Below are positions 34,002 to 42,445 of a stretch of DNA of 64,000 nucleotides, piece by piece. This DNA comes from Massilia terrae (GTDB lineage Bacteria > Pseudomonadota > Gammaproteobacteria > Burkholderiales > Burkholderiaceae_D), in contig NZ_JANUGU010000001.1 of the NCBI RefSeq assembly GCF_024753145.1, positions 496,001-560,000 of the forward strand, written 5' to 3'. How positions within the stretch are numbered: position 1 is the first letter of the stretch; every line of letters begins with the position of its first letter. The translations under genes were made by a program, and so were the position numbers. A model generated the notes under the pieces. The model ran no database searches and was not told the DNA's origin. It saw only the letters and a list, made by a program, of their open reading frames with translations.

Positions 34002-34442
34002 GTGAAAATGGCAAGCATGCCAATCGCCGTGATGATGCAGCGCCGCGCCATCAAGCACCGCTGGGCCAACGACGCCTGGGCGGCCGTGGGCGTGGTCCCG
34101 AACCGCGGCAACCTGCCGCCGCTGCATGTGCTCAGCGAGAGCGCGGAGCGCGACTACTACCTCGTCTCCGGCCTCAACCTGGAGCTGTACACCGACGAAA
34201 ACGAAGGCTACTACGAGAACGCCATGGCGCCCGAATCCAAGGTGTTCGTGTTGTGGCGCATGGAAGGCGGCCGTGCGATGCCGGTGCGCTGCTCGGTCAG
34301 CTACCTGGAGGGCACGCGCATGTTCGATTCCGGCGAAACCGCCGACGGCGTGCTGATGCCCGCCGAAATCCACGGCTGGCTGTCGGCCTACCTGCGCGAG
34401 CACTACCAGCCGCGCCCGCGCCGCGGCCGCGAACACGGATAG
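34002..34442 (+). CDS. DUF3305 family protein
   Basis: A 146-residue cytoplasmic protein of DUF3305, a family without assigned function that travels with DUF3306 and formate dehydrogenase genes. Characteristic segments are WANDAWAAVGVVPN, LELYTDENEGYYENAMAPES and MPAEIHGWLSAYLREHYQPR. Translation begins at a GTG (34002) with TGGAGAG upstream; an ATG two codons later is the alternative. The basic C-terminus (RPRRGREHG) is followed six bases later by DUF3306. Confidence 0.87.
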   Translation: MKMASMPIAVMMQRRAIKHRWANDAWAAVGVVPNRGNLPPLHVLSESAERDYYLVSGLNLELYTDENEGYYENAMAPESKVFVLWRMEGGRAMPVRCSVSYLEGTRMFDSGETADGVLMPAEIHGWLSAYLREHYQPRPRRGREHG

Positions 34443-34448
34443 GCGGCC

Positions 34449-34940
34449 ATGTCCAACGAAAGCTTCCTGCGCCGCTGGTCGCGGCTCAAGTCGCAGGGCG
34501 GCGATGCGCACGCACCCGAGGCGCCGGCTGGCGCATCGATGCAGTACGCCGGCGACAACCCCGAGCCGGCCCCGCCGGCGGAAATGCAAACGCATCCGCC
34601 GGTCGCGCCGGTGCCGCCGGCCGCTGCGCCGCGCCAGCAGCCCACGATCGAGGATGTCGCCGCGCTCGGTCCGGATTCCGACTTCTCCGCCTTCGTCAGC
34701 CAGGGCGTGGACAAGACCGTGCAGCGGCTCGCGATGAAGAAGCTGTTCTCCGACCCGCACTTCAACATCATGGACGGCCTGGACGTCTACATCGACGACT
34801 ACAACAAGCCCGACCCGATCCCGGCCGCGATGATGGCATCGCTGAACCACGCCAGGAGCGTGTTCGCGCACATGCTCGACGAGAAACCGGTCGCGAACGG
34901 CGGCCAGCCCGAACCACCACCACGACAAGACGACGCATGA
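34449..34940 (+). CDS. DUF3306 family protein
   Basis: A 163-residue cytoplasmic protein of DUF3306. The start ESFLRRWSRLKSQGGDA and the middle DFSAFVSQGVDKTVQRLAMK and FSDPHFNIMDGLDVYIDDYN are the family blocks; the region between is a disordered Ala/Pro linker, as is usual. Function unknown; the constant pairing with DUF3305, a large ferredoxin and formate dehydrogenase points to assembly or electron transfer. Its stop overlaps the ferredoxin gene start (ATGA). Confidence 0.87.
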   Translation: MSNESFLRRWSRLKSQGGDAHAPEAPAGASMQYAGDNPEPAPPAEMQTHPPVAPVPPAAAPRQQPTIEDVAALGPDSDFSAFVSQGVDKTVQRLAMKKLFSDPHFNIMDGLDVYIDDYNKPDPIPAAMMASLNHARSVFAHMLDEKPVANGGQPEPPPRQDDA

Positions 34941-36616
34941 ACATACGCTTCATCGAACCGGCCGCACCCGATCCGCTGCAGGAGCAGCGCAACGCGCTCG
35001 CCCGCGGCGCCGCCCTGGCCGCGATGCAGGCGCTGCCCGAACCGGACGACGCGGCCACGGTGCAGTATCACTCGAAGGGCAGGGTGCTCGTGGTCGGTAA
35101 CACGGCCCATGCGCTGGCGCGCGCCGACCGGCTGGCCCAGGCCCTGCCGGTCACGCTGCTGCTGACCGACGCCGAACCGGACCTGCTTCCCGCGCGCGCG
35201 TACGCCATCCATGCCCCGCGCGCCGTCGCCGTCGCCGGTTGGCTGGGGGCCTTCGAAGCGCGCTGGCAGGCCACCGGACAGGCCGCGCAGCAGTCCAGCT
35301 TCGACCTCGTGCTCGACCTCTCGGCCAGCCCGCTGATCGCCACCCACCAGCACCCGCACGGCTACTACGCGCCAGGCCAGGACGAAGCCGCGCGCGACGC
35401 CGCCGTGGCCGAACTGCTGGAGATGACCGGCGACTTCGAGAAGCCAAAATACTTCAGCTACAAGGAAAAGCTGTGCGCCCACAGCCGCAACGAGCGCACC
35501 GGCTGCAACGCCTGCATCGACATCTGTTCGGCCAAGGCGATTGCGGGCGCGGGTGAGCGCATCAAGGTCAATCCTTACCTGTGCGCCGGCTGCGGCGCCT
35601 GCACCACCGTGTGCCCGACCGGCGCGATCAGCTACGCCTACCCCAGCGCGCCGTACAACGGCTCACGCATCAAGTCCGCACTGCGCGCCTACCGCGAAGC
35701 GGGCGGCGAACAAGCCTTGCTGCTCCTGCACAGTCAGGACCACGGCGCAGCGCTCCTGGAGCAGGCCGGCGCGGAAGGGCTGCAACTGCCGGCCCGCGCG
35801 ATCCCGCTTGCGCTGCACCACGCCGCATCCACTGGCATTGATCTCTGGCTGGCCGCGCTGGCCTATGGCGCTTCCGGCGTGACGGTGCTGCTGACCGGCG
35901 CCGAAGCTCCCCAATACGCCGCCGCGCTCGACCAGCAGATGGCGATCGCGCAGACCGTGATGGACGCCCTGGGCTACCAGGGCCCGCACTTCCAGCTGGC
36001 GCGCGCCGCCACGCCATCCGAACTGGCCACCGCCCTGCGTCATGCGCCGCGTGGCGCGACCTGCGAACAGCCAGCCCTGTTCAACGTCGCCGCCGACAAG
36101 CGCAACACCCTCGACTACGCGCTCGACCACTTGTACCGCAACGCGCCGGTGCAGCCCGAGTCGGTGCCGCTGCCGGCAGGGAGTCCGTTCGGCGCCATCG
36201 ACGTCAACCGCCAGAAGTGCAGCCTGTGCATGGCCTGCGTCGGCGCCTGTCCGGCGTCCGCGCTGATGGATGGCCAGAACCTGCCGCAGCTGCGCTTCGT
36301 CGAGCAGAACTGCGTCCAGTGCGGCCTGTGCGCCGACACCTGCCCGGAAGACGCCATCACCCTGGTGCCGCGCCTGTCCTTCGCGGAGACCCGCAGGCAG
36401 CCGGTGCTCATGGCCGAAACCCAGCCCTTCAACTGCATCCGCTGCGGCCAGCCCTTCGGCACCCTGCAGATGATCGAGAACATGCTCGGCAAGCTGTCGA
36501 GCCATCCCGCCTTCGAAGGCCACCTCGACCGCATACGCATGTGCGGCGATTGCCGGGTGCGCGACATGATGCAGCCCGGCGGCGAGCTGTCGGTCGAGCT
36601 GCGGCGGCCCCAGTAA
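34937..36616 (+). CDS. multi-cluster 4Fe-4S ferredoxin protein of formate dehydrogenase operon
   Basis: A 559-residue soluble Fe-S protein. The first 170 residues show a Rossmann-like start (GRVLVVGNTAHALARADRLA) with no clear nucleotide motif. A ferredoxin pair follows (CNACIDICSAKAI, then CAGCGACTTVCPTGA near residue 220). After a 190-residue region comes a second pair (CSLCMACVGACPASA and CVQCGLCADTCPEDA), and the end has CIRCGQPFG with a distant MCGDCRVRD that could bind zinc. Four [4Fe-4S] clusters are thus likely. It ends the operon with DUF3305 and DUF3306. It may relay electrons or serve maturation; the exact role is unknown. Confidence 0.88.
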   Translation: MNIRFIEPAAPDPLQEQRNALARGAALAAMQALPEPDDAATVQYHSKGRVLVVGNTAHALARADRLAQALPVTLLLTDAEPDLLPARAYAIHAPRAVAVAGWLGAFEARWQATGQAAQQSSFDLVLDLSASPLIATHQHPHGYYAPGQDEAARDAAVAELLEMTGDFEKPKYFSYKEKLCAHSRNERTGCNACIDICSAKAIAGAGERIKVNPYLCAGCGACTTVCPTGAISYAYPSAPYNGSRIKSALRAYREAGGEQALLLLHSQDHGAALLEQAGAEGLQLPARAIPLALHHAASTGIDLWLAALAYGASGVTVLLTGAEAPQYAAALDQQMAIAQTVMDALGYQGPHFQLARAATPSELATALRHAPRGATCEQPALFNVAADKRNTLDYALDHLYRNAPVQPESVPLPAGSPFGAIDVNRQKCSLCMACVGACPASALMDGQNLPQLRFVEQNCVQCGLCADTCPEDAITLVPRLSFAETRRQPVLMAETQPFNCIRCGQPFGTLQMIENMLGKLSSHPAFEGHLDRIRMCGDCRVRDMMQPGGELSVELRRPQ

Positions 36617-36655
36617 GCCGGGTGTAAGCCTCGCTCGCCATGATGCGCCACGCAA

Positions 36656-36671
36656 TGTACGATAGCGTACA
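36656..36671. promoter_or_regulatory. possible operator palindrome upstream of acyl-CoA synthetase
   Basis: TGTACG-ATAG-CGTACA is a perfect six-base inverted repeat with a four-base centre, 56 bases before the start codon at 36727. The form is typical of TetR-type operators; the regulator is not identified. Confidence 0.4.
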
Positions 36672-36726
36672 AGGCCGGGGCGCATCCGTCTCCCCAGCCT
36701 GCATAGAACGCGGAGGAGACACCGAC

Positions 36727-38388
36727 ATGACGCCATACCAGCGCTTCCAGCAGGCGCGCGATTTCCTGCAGCGCCACCGCACCGACTACGACACCGCCTG
36801 GCGCGACTACCAGGCGCCCCGGCTCGACACCTTCAACTGGGCGCTCGACTTCTTCGACACCGAAGCGAAGGACAACCACAACACCGCGCTATGGGTGGTG
36901 GAAGAAGACGGCAGCGAACAAAAGATCTCGTTCGCCGACATGTCCTCGCGCTCGCACCAGGTGGCCGAATACCTGCACGACTGCGGCGTGCGGCGCGGCG
37001 ACCGGGTCCTGCTGATGCTGCCCAACCGCGTCGAGCTATGGGAGATCATGCTGGCCGGGATCAAGCTCGGCGCCGTGCTGGTGCCGACCACGATGCTGGT
37101 GTCCACTGCCGACCTGCAGGACCGCATCGACCGCGGCGTGATCCGCCACGTGATCGCGCAAGCGTCCGAGGCGGCCAAGTTCGAGGGCCTGCAAGGCAGC
37201 TTCACCCGCATCGCCGTCGGCGGCAGGCCGGAAGGCTGGCGCGACTTCGACGACAGCCGCTACGTCACCACCGTGTTCAAGCCCGAGGGCGACACCCGCG
37301 CCGACGACCCGCTGCTGCTGTACTTCACCTCCGGCACCACCGCCAAGCCCAAGCTCGTCCTGCACAGCCACCAGAGCTACCCGGTCGGCCACCTGTCGAC
37401 CATGTACTGGATCGGCCTGCAGCGCGGCGACGTCCACTGGAACATCAGCTCACCCGGCTGGGCCAAGCATGCGTGGAGCTGCTTCTTCGCGCCCTGGAAT
37501 GCCGGCGCCACCATCTTCGTCTACAACTACGAGCGCTTCAACGCCAAATCGGTGCTCGACGTGATCCAGCGCTGCGGCGTGACCTCGCTGTGCGCGCCGC
37601 CGACCGTGTGGCGCCTGATGATCCAGGAGGACCTCACGCAATGGAAGCCGCCGCTGCGCGAACTGGTCGGCGCCGGCGAGCCGCTGAATCCCGAAGTGAT
37701 CGACCAGGTCGAGCGCGCATGGGGCATCCGCATCCGCGACGGCTTCGGCCAGTCCGAGACCAGCGCCCAGGTCGGCAACCCGCCCGGCCAGCGCGTCAAG
37801 CCCGGCTCGATGGGCCGTCCTCTGCCCGGATTCAAGATCGCGCTGCTCGACATCGACGACCAGCCGGCGCAGGAAGGCGAGATCTGCGTCGCGCTCGACC
37901 CGCGCCCGCTCGGCCTGATGCTTGGCTATGAGGGCGACGACGCCAAGATGGCCGAGGTCCTGCGCGCCGGCTACTACCACACCGGCGACACCGCCACCAT
38001 CGACGAAGACGGCTACTACTTCTACGTCGGCCGCAATGACGACGTGTTCAAGTCGTCCGACTATCGCATCAGCCCCTTCGAGCTCGAAAGCGTGCTGGTC
38101 GAGCATGACGACGTGCTGGAAGCGGCGATCGTGCCGAGCCCCGACCCGGTGCGCCTGTCCGTGCCCAAGGCCTTCATCACCCTGCGCGCCGGCGTCGAGC
38201 CGGGCCCCGAAGTGGCGCGCGCCATCTTCGCCTTCGCGCGTGAGCGGCTGGCGCCGTACAAGCGCATCCGCCGCATCGAGTTCCGCGAACTGCCCAAGAC
38301 CATCTCCGGCAAGATCCGGCGCGTCGAGCTGCGCAAGCAGGAGGCTGCAGGAACGAGCGGTGTCGAATATCGCGAAGAAGATTGCTGA
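36727..38388 (+). CDS. AMP-dependent acyl-CoA synthetase (MACS-like)
   Basis: A 553-residue cytoplasmic acid-CoA ligase that activates a carboxylic acid through an acyl-AMP. Motifs: LYFTSGTTAKPKLVLHSH (P-loop), DGFGQSETSAQVGNPPG, YYHTGDTATIDEDGYYFYVG, and the catalytic Lys in ELPKTISGKIRRVELR. Overall character is that of the medium-chain/acetyl-CoA-synthetase-like group. The ATG at 36727 has CGGAGGAG upstream; an in-frame start at 36640 lies before the TGTACG palindrome and is rejected. Substrate unknown; a fatty or aromatic acid is possible, and the aromatic-CoA cluster at 52.9 kb has no ligase of its own. The VOC gene follows within 12 bases. Confidence 0.9.
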   Translation: MTPYQRFQQARDFLQRHRTDYDTAWRDYQAPRLDTFNWALDFFDTEAKDNHNTALWVVEEDGSEQKISFADMSSRSHQVAEYLHDCGVRRGDRVLLMLPNRVELWEIMLAGIKLGAVLVPTTMLVSTADLQDRIDRGVIRHVIAQASEAAKFEGLQGSFTRIAVGGRPEGWRDFDDSRYVTTVFKPEGDTRADDPLLLYFTSGTTAKPKLVLHSHQSYPVGHLSTMYWIGLQRGDVHWNISSPGWAKHAWSCFFAPWNAGATIFVYNYERFNAKSVLDVIQRCGVTSLCAPPTVWRLMIQEDLTQWKPPLRELVGAGEPLNPEVIDQVERAWGIRIRDGFGQSETSAQVGNPPGQRVKPGSMGRPLPGFKIALLDIDDQPAQEGEICVALDPRPLGLMLGYEGDDAKMAEVLRAGYYHTGDTATIDEDGYYFYVGRNDDVFKSSDYRISPFELESVLVEHDDVLEAAIVPSPDPVRLSVPKAFITLRAGVEPGPEVARAIFAFARERLAPYKRIRRIEFRELPKTISGKIRRVELRKQEAAGTSGVEYREEDC

Positions 38389-38399
38389 AGGAGGAACAG

Positions 38400-38900
38400 A
38401 TGTCCACGATTTCACCGCGCATTGCCCCGTGCCTGTGGTTCGCCGGCCAGGCGGAAGAAGCCGCGCGCTACTACACCGGCATCTTCCCCAACTCGCGCAT
38501 CGTCAGCATCTCGCACTATCCGGAGTATGGGCAGGAGGTCCACGGCCAGGCGCCCGGCACGGTGCTCACGGCGGTGTTCGAGCTGGATGGGCAATCGTTC
38601 ACGGCGCTGAACGGGCCGCCGCTGTTCCAATTCACCGAGGCCCTGTCGCTGCAGGTGTTCTGCGACACGCAGCAGGAGATCGACTTCTACTGGAACCGCC
38701 TGGGCGAGGGCGGGGACGAAGCGGCGCGCCAATGCGGCTGGCTGAAGGACCGCTACGGCGTGTCGTGGCAGATCGTGCCGCGCGTGATGGAGCAGTGGAT
38801 GACCGACCCGGACAAGAGCCGGATCAACCGCATCTTCGCCGCGATGATGGCGATGAAAAAGCTCGACCTGGCCGAACTCCAGCGTGCCTACAACGGCTGA
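38400..38900 (+). CDS. VOC superfamily protein (PhnB-like)
   Basis: A 166-residue protein of the PhnB-like (3-demethylubiquinone methyltransferase-named) branch of the vicinal-oxygen-chelate fold. Blocks include CLWFAGQAEEAARYYTGIFP, FELDGQSFTALNGPP and WLKDRYGVSWQIVPRVM. The start at 38400 follows AAGGAGGAACAG. It could be co-transcribed with the upstream synthetase. Actual substrate unknown; relatives are often misnamed. Confidence 0.88.
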   Translation: MSTISPRIAPCLWFAGQAEEAARYYTGIFPNSRIVSISHYPEYGQEVHGQAPGTVLTAVFELDGQSFTALNGPPLFQFTEALSLQVFCDTQQEIDFYWNRLGEGGDEAARQCGWLKDRYGVSWQIVPRVMEQWMTDPDKSRINRIFAAMMAMKKLDLAELQRAYNG

Positions 38901-38932
38901 ACTCATCGTTAAAAACGCGAACCACCATCCTA

Positions 38933-39040
38933 CTGGGGTCAGGTCGTCCAATGAACCAAAGTTCCAACCCAACCATTTAAATCGGCCTCCAAAACAGTTC
39001 CTGTGTCGCAATGTTGGTTCTTTGGACGACCTGACCCCAG
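38933..39040. repeat. 108-bp palindromic element with 27-bp terminal inverted repeats
   Basis: The left end CTGGGGTCAGGTCGTCCAAT and the right end (inverse complement CTGGGGTCAGGTCGTCCAAA) match over about 27 bases with one mismatch. The AT-rich core of about 50 bases has no ORF. It fits a MITE- or REP-like mobile repeat, located between the convergent VOC and WYL genes. Confidence 0.82.
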
Positions 39041-39051
39041 GTGGTGACGGT

Positions 39052-40152
39052 CTAAGGGGGAGTGGGGCGCAGATGCAAGCTCGCCGCTTGTCGCACAAAT
39101 TCCATAATCTCTTCCTTCAGCGCCGTCGGCTCCACCACATACGACCGGTGCGCCTCCGCCTGCAGCATCCTCACCAGCTGCAGCGAATACATCACCGTCG
39201 CCTGTAGCTCCAGGCTCCCGTCCGTGCGCTTGACGATGCGCTGGTCCGCCGCCATCGGCGTCTCCCGATAGCTGTCGCACAGCGCCATACCCTCGGCGGT
39301 ATCGGCAAACCGCAGCCTGAGCCCCACCGGCCCCTTGTCGAAGAACTGCAGCTGCCCATTGCCCAGCGCTGCCTCCAGGCTCGGCAAGCCGCGTGCCACC
39401 GGCTCCTGCAGCCGCCGCGCCACACGCCGGATCCGGTCGATCCGAAACGTCTGCACCGGCCCCGGGGCGCGCTTGTGTGTGTTCTCTTCCTTCACCGCCA
39501 GCAGGTAGAAGAACAGCCCCTGCTTGACCAGTCCCACCGGATGCAGCCGGTACGCCGTCTCCGCGCTGCTGCGCGCCGTCCGGTAGCCCAGCTCCAGCTG
39601 CTCGCCATTCAGCAGCGCCTCGTTAATCTCGTGCAGGTGCGGCATGTTCAGCTCGGGCGGGCGCAGCGCCGGCCCGTCCGCGATTACCCGCACCCGGTCG
39701 CGGAACTGGCGCTGGTTCGCATGCAGCGATAGCACCCGGTTCGACACTTTCAGGTAATGCATCAGCGATTCATACGCAGATGCCGGCATGAAGAACTTGA
39801 GCTCCTGCTCCACCAGCGACAGCAGCAGCGCATCCTCGTTCGACAGCGTGCGGAACAGCAGCGCCTTGCTGTTGGCCGTGTGGCTCCAGCGCGGCACCCG
39901 GCCGTCGTCCTCGTCCAGGCCCTGCTGCAGGTCGACGCCGATCGTGCGCCACACCGAGCCGACTGCGTCGATCGCCTCCAGGTCGCGCTCCACCGTGCGG
40001 CGCCCGCAATCGAAGCCGCTCGCGTTCAGGAAGCCGGTCAGTTCGCCCACCGTGCGCCCGGCCGCCGGCGTATGCCCGACCGGCAGCCGGTCAAGCAGGG
40101 CGATGCGCCGCGCCAGCGTCTGTTCGCTCGCCTGTTTACCTTTTTCGCCCAT
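39052..40152 (-). CDS. WYL-domain transcription regulator
   Basis: A 366-residue cytoplasmic regulator. The N-terminus (ARRIALLDRLPVGHTPAAGR, with FDCGRRTVERDLEAIDAVG) is the usual winged helix; a WYL-like ligand domain covers about residues 170-260 (QLELGYRTARSSAETAYRLH, GLFFYLLAVKEE), and a WCX-like C-terminal extension follows. WYL proteins bind nucleic acids or small ligands and regulate stress or defence genes. It is read leftwards, divergent from the FtsK-gamma-like gene, with 75 bases between; no defence genes are adjacent. Confidence 0.88.
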   Translation of the reverse strand: MGEKGKQASEQTLARRIALLDRLPVGHTPAAGRTVGELTGFLNASGFDCGRRTVERDLEAIDAVGSVWRTIGVDLQQGLDEDDGRVPRWSHTANSKALLFRTLSNEDALLLSLVEQELKFFMPASAYESLMHYLKVSNRVLSLHANQRQFRDRVRVIADGPALRPPELNMPHLHEINEALLNGEQLELGYRTARSSAETAYRLHPVGLVKQGLFFYLLAVKEENTHKRAPGPVQTFRIDRIRRVARRLQEPVARGLPSLEAALGNGQLQFFDKGPVGLRLRFADTAEGMALCDSYRETPMAADQRIVKRTDGSLELQATVMYSLQLVRMLQAEAHRSYVVEPTALKEEIMEFVRQAASLHLRPTPP

Positions 40153-40227
40153 CTTTTTTATGCGTCACATATTGTCGTATATCGAGCATACCATGACTTC
40201 ATCAGGCAAACACAAGAGGAGATGAAC

Positions 40228-40566
40228 ATGAGCCAGCATACCGTTACCGAAGTCCGCCGTTCCCTGCTGCGTGGCGCGTTTGCGCTGTTCGGCCTTGCCG
40301 CCAGCGGCGCCGCCGATGCCCGCGTCTCGCCGCGCCGCCGCAGCCGCGACGAGCAACTGTACGAGCGGGCCTTGGCGCTCGTGCAGTCGCACTTCGACCA
40401 GCACGGCGATGTGATCGCCGGACCGGTCTCGCTGCTGCAGCGCCAGTTCGGCCTCGGCTACGGCCAGGCGCTCGACCTCGCCGAACAGCTGGAGCAGGCG
40501 CAGGTGTGGATCGTGTTCCGCGACGCCGGCGGGATGCGCTGCGCGCGCCGCCAGATCCGCATCTGA
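40228..40566 (+). CDS. small FtsK-gamma-like winged-helix protein with Tat-like leader
   Basis: A 112-residue protein. Residues about 48-110 (LYERALALVQSHFDQHGDVI, then SLLQRQFGLGYGQALDLAEQ) closely resemble the FtsK gamma domain, a winged helix that reads KOPS sequences. It stands alone here without the motor. The N-terminus VRRSLLRGAFALFGLAASGA-ADA looks like a twin-arginine export leader, which conflicts with a DNA-binding role. An ATG at 40222 is an alternative start; GAGGAG precedes both. It diverges from the WYL gene. Function unknown; it may be cytoplasmic with the leader as an anchor. Confidence 0.75.
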   Translation: MSQHTVTEVRRSLLRGAFALFGLAASGAADARVSPRRRSRDEQLYERALALVQSHFDQHGDVIAGPVSLLQRQFGLGYGQALDLAEQLEQAQVWIVFRDAGGMRCARRQIRI

Positions 40567-40654
40567 GCGGCAAGCGCTAAGCGTGCGCGCTGGCGCGGGC
40601 GAAAACCTCGATAATACGTAGCACTCCAACTACGTCGATCGCACCAAGGTGTTC

Positions 40655-41152
40655 ATGTCCACATCAGAAAGGGCCGGCGCACGCAAAGCCCCGCCGGCAT
40701 ACGAGGTCCGGGTCTCCCAGGTTCATGGCAATGGCGTGTTCGCGCGCCGCGAAATCCATGCGGGCGAGCGCATTATCGAATACAAGGGCGAGCGCATCTC
40801 GTGGCCCGAGGCCATCGATCGCGCCGCGGCGCGCGGCGGCCCGATCAACCACACCTTCTATTTCAGCCTGCACGACGGCCGCGTCATCGATGGCGGCAGC
40901 CACGGCAACGACGCGCGCTTCATCAACCACGCCTGCTCGCCCAACTGCGAAGCCTACGAGGATGACGGCCGCGTTTTCATCCACGCGCTCTACGACATCG
41001 AGCCCGGCGAAGAACTGAACTACAATTACGCCTTGATATACGACGAGCGCCACACGCCGGCGCTGAAACGCCTGTTCGAATGCCGTTGCGGCACCGAGGG
41101 CTGCACCGGCACCATGCTCGCGCCCAAGCGCCGCCGGAAGAGAGCGACGTAA
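40655..41152 (+). CDS. SET-domain lysine methyltransferase-like protein
   Basis: A 165-residue protein that is almost entirely one SET domain. Motifs: VHGNGVFARREIHAGERIIE (SAM-binding start), RFINHACSPNCEAY (pseudoknot core), PGEELNYNYAL (catalytic Tyr), and the post-SET-like CRCGTEGCTGTML cysteines for zinc. So it should bind SAM and methylate a lysine; the target is unknown. The start at 40655 follows AAGGTG; a GTG at 40649 is another choice. The C-terminus is basic (APKRRRKRAT). Isolated between the FtsK-gamma-like gene and pncB, 19 bases before the latter. Confidence 0.9.
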   Translation: MSTSERAGARKAPPAYEVRVSQVHGNGVFARREIHAGERIIEYKGERISWPEAIDRAAARGGPINHTFYFSLHDGRVIDGGSHGNDARFINHACSPNCEAYEDDGRVFIHALYDIEPGEELNYNYALIYDERHTPALKRLFECRCGTEGCTGTMLAPKRRRKRAT

Positions 41153-41170
41153 CCCAAGCCACCGGAGCTC

Positions 41171-42358
41171 ATGAAACACGTCGTCCGCAGCCTGCTCGAA
41201 ACCGATCTTTACAAGTTCACGATGTGGCAGGCGCTGCTGCACCGGCATCCCAACGCGCACGGCGAATACGAATTCAAGTGCCGCAATGAGCCCGAATTCC
41301 CGCTGGCCGAGCTGAAGGAGGACGTCGAGCGCGAGCTCGATCACCTCTGCTCGCTGATGTTCACCGACGAGGAAGTGGCCTACCTGCGCGGCCTGCGCTT
41401 CATCAAGAGCGACTTCGCCGACTTCCTCACCGTCTTCCGCTTCCAGCGCAAGTTCATCAAGGTCGAAACCGATGGCCCGCACCTGCGCATCAGCGCCGTC
41501 GGACCGGTGGTGCACGTGATGGGATTCGAGATCTACGTGCTCTACATCGTCAACGAGCTGTACTTCCGCCGCTTCGACCAGGACAAGGCGCTGGCCGAGG
41601 CGCGCGTCCGCCTGAAGGCCAAGATCGACGAGCTGCATGCCTTCGACCGCGAACCGCACCGCGCCAATCCCTTTGAGTTCTTCGACTTCGGCGTGCGGCG
41701 CCGCTTCTCGGGCGAGTGGCACGACGAGGTGGTGCGCACGCTGGCGCGCGAGGCGCCGCGCTATTTCAAGGGCACGTCGAATGTGCACCTGGCGCGCAAA
41801 TACAACCTCGTGCCGATCGGGACCATGGCGCACGAGTACATGCAGGCTTTCCAGTCATTCGGCGTGCGCCTGCGCGACTTCCAGAAGGCCGCGCTGGAGG
41901 ACTGGGTGCAGGAATACCGCGGCGACCTTGGCACGGCGCTGACCGATGTGGTGGGCATGGACGCCTTCCTCGACGACTTCGACCTGTATTTCGCCAAGCT
42001 GTTCGACGGCCTGCGCCACGATTCGGGCGACCCGGTGGCGTGGGGCGAGAAAGCGCTCGCGCATTATGCAAGATTGCGCATAGATTCGCGCACCAAGCGG
42101 CTGGTGTTCTCGGACAGCCTGTCGATACCGCTCGCCTTGTCGCTGTACCGCCACTTTGCCGACCGCGTGATGACCGGCTTCGGCATCGGCACCAAGCTGA
42201 CCAACGACACCGGGATCCCGCCGCTGAACATCGTGATGAAGCTGGTGCGCTGCAATGGCCAGGCCGTGGCCAAGCTGTCGGACACGCCGGGCAAGTCGCA
42301 GTGTACGGATGAGACCTTCCTCGCGTATTTGCGGCAGGTGTTCAAGCACTACGTTTAA
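41171..42358 (+). CDS. pncB: nicotinate phosphoribosyltransferase
   Basis: A 395-residue cytoplasmic enzyme making nicotinate mononucleotide from nicotinate and PRPP for NAD salvage. Conserved regions: [56 protein letters not shown] and the PRPP-site-like [20 protein letters not shown] with a late [13 protein letters not shown]. Length matches PncB. Start at 41171 with GGAGCTC upstream. A REP-like repeat begins six bases after the stop and may terminate transcription. Confidence 0.96.
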   Translation: MKHVVRSLLETDLYKFTMWQALLHRHPNAHGEYEFKCRNEPEFPLAELKEDVERELDHLCSLMFTDEEVAYLRGLRFIKSDFADFLTVFRFQRKFIKVETDGPHLRISAVGPVVHVMGFEIYVLYIVNELYFRRFDQDKALAEARVRLKAKIDELHAFDREPHRANPFEFFDFGVRRRFSGEWHDEVVRTLAREAPRYFKGTSNVHLARKYNLVPIGTMAHEYMQAFQSFGVRLRDFQKAALEDWVQEYRGDLGTALTDVVGMDAFLDDFDLYFAKLFDGLRHDSGDPVAWGEKALAHYARLRIDSRTKRLVFSDSLSIPLALSLYRHFADRVMTGFGIGTKLTNDTGIPPLNIVMKLVRCNGQAVAKLSDTPGKSQCTDETFLAYLRQVFKHYV

Positions 42359-42363
42359 AAAAT

Positions 42364-42397
42364 CCCCGTCGTCCCGGCGCAGGCCGGGAACGACGGT
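42364..42397. repeat. REP-like hairpin after pncB
   Basis: CCCCGTCGTCCCGGCGCAGG followed by CCGGGAACGACGG is a compact inverted repeat of the window's dispersed family. It is followed by TTTT and lies just after the pncB stop, so it could also act as a terminator. Confidence 0.8.
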
Positions 42398-42445
42398 TTT
42401 GGGGTAGGTGGTAGAGTGATACCGGCAAACCGAAAGGAGACCTGC

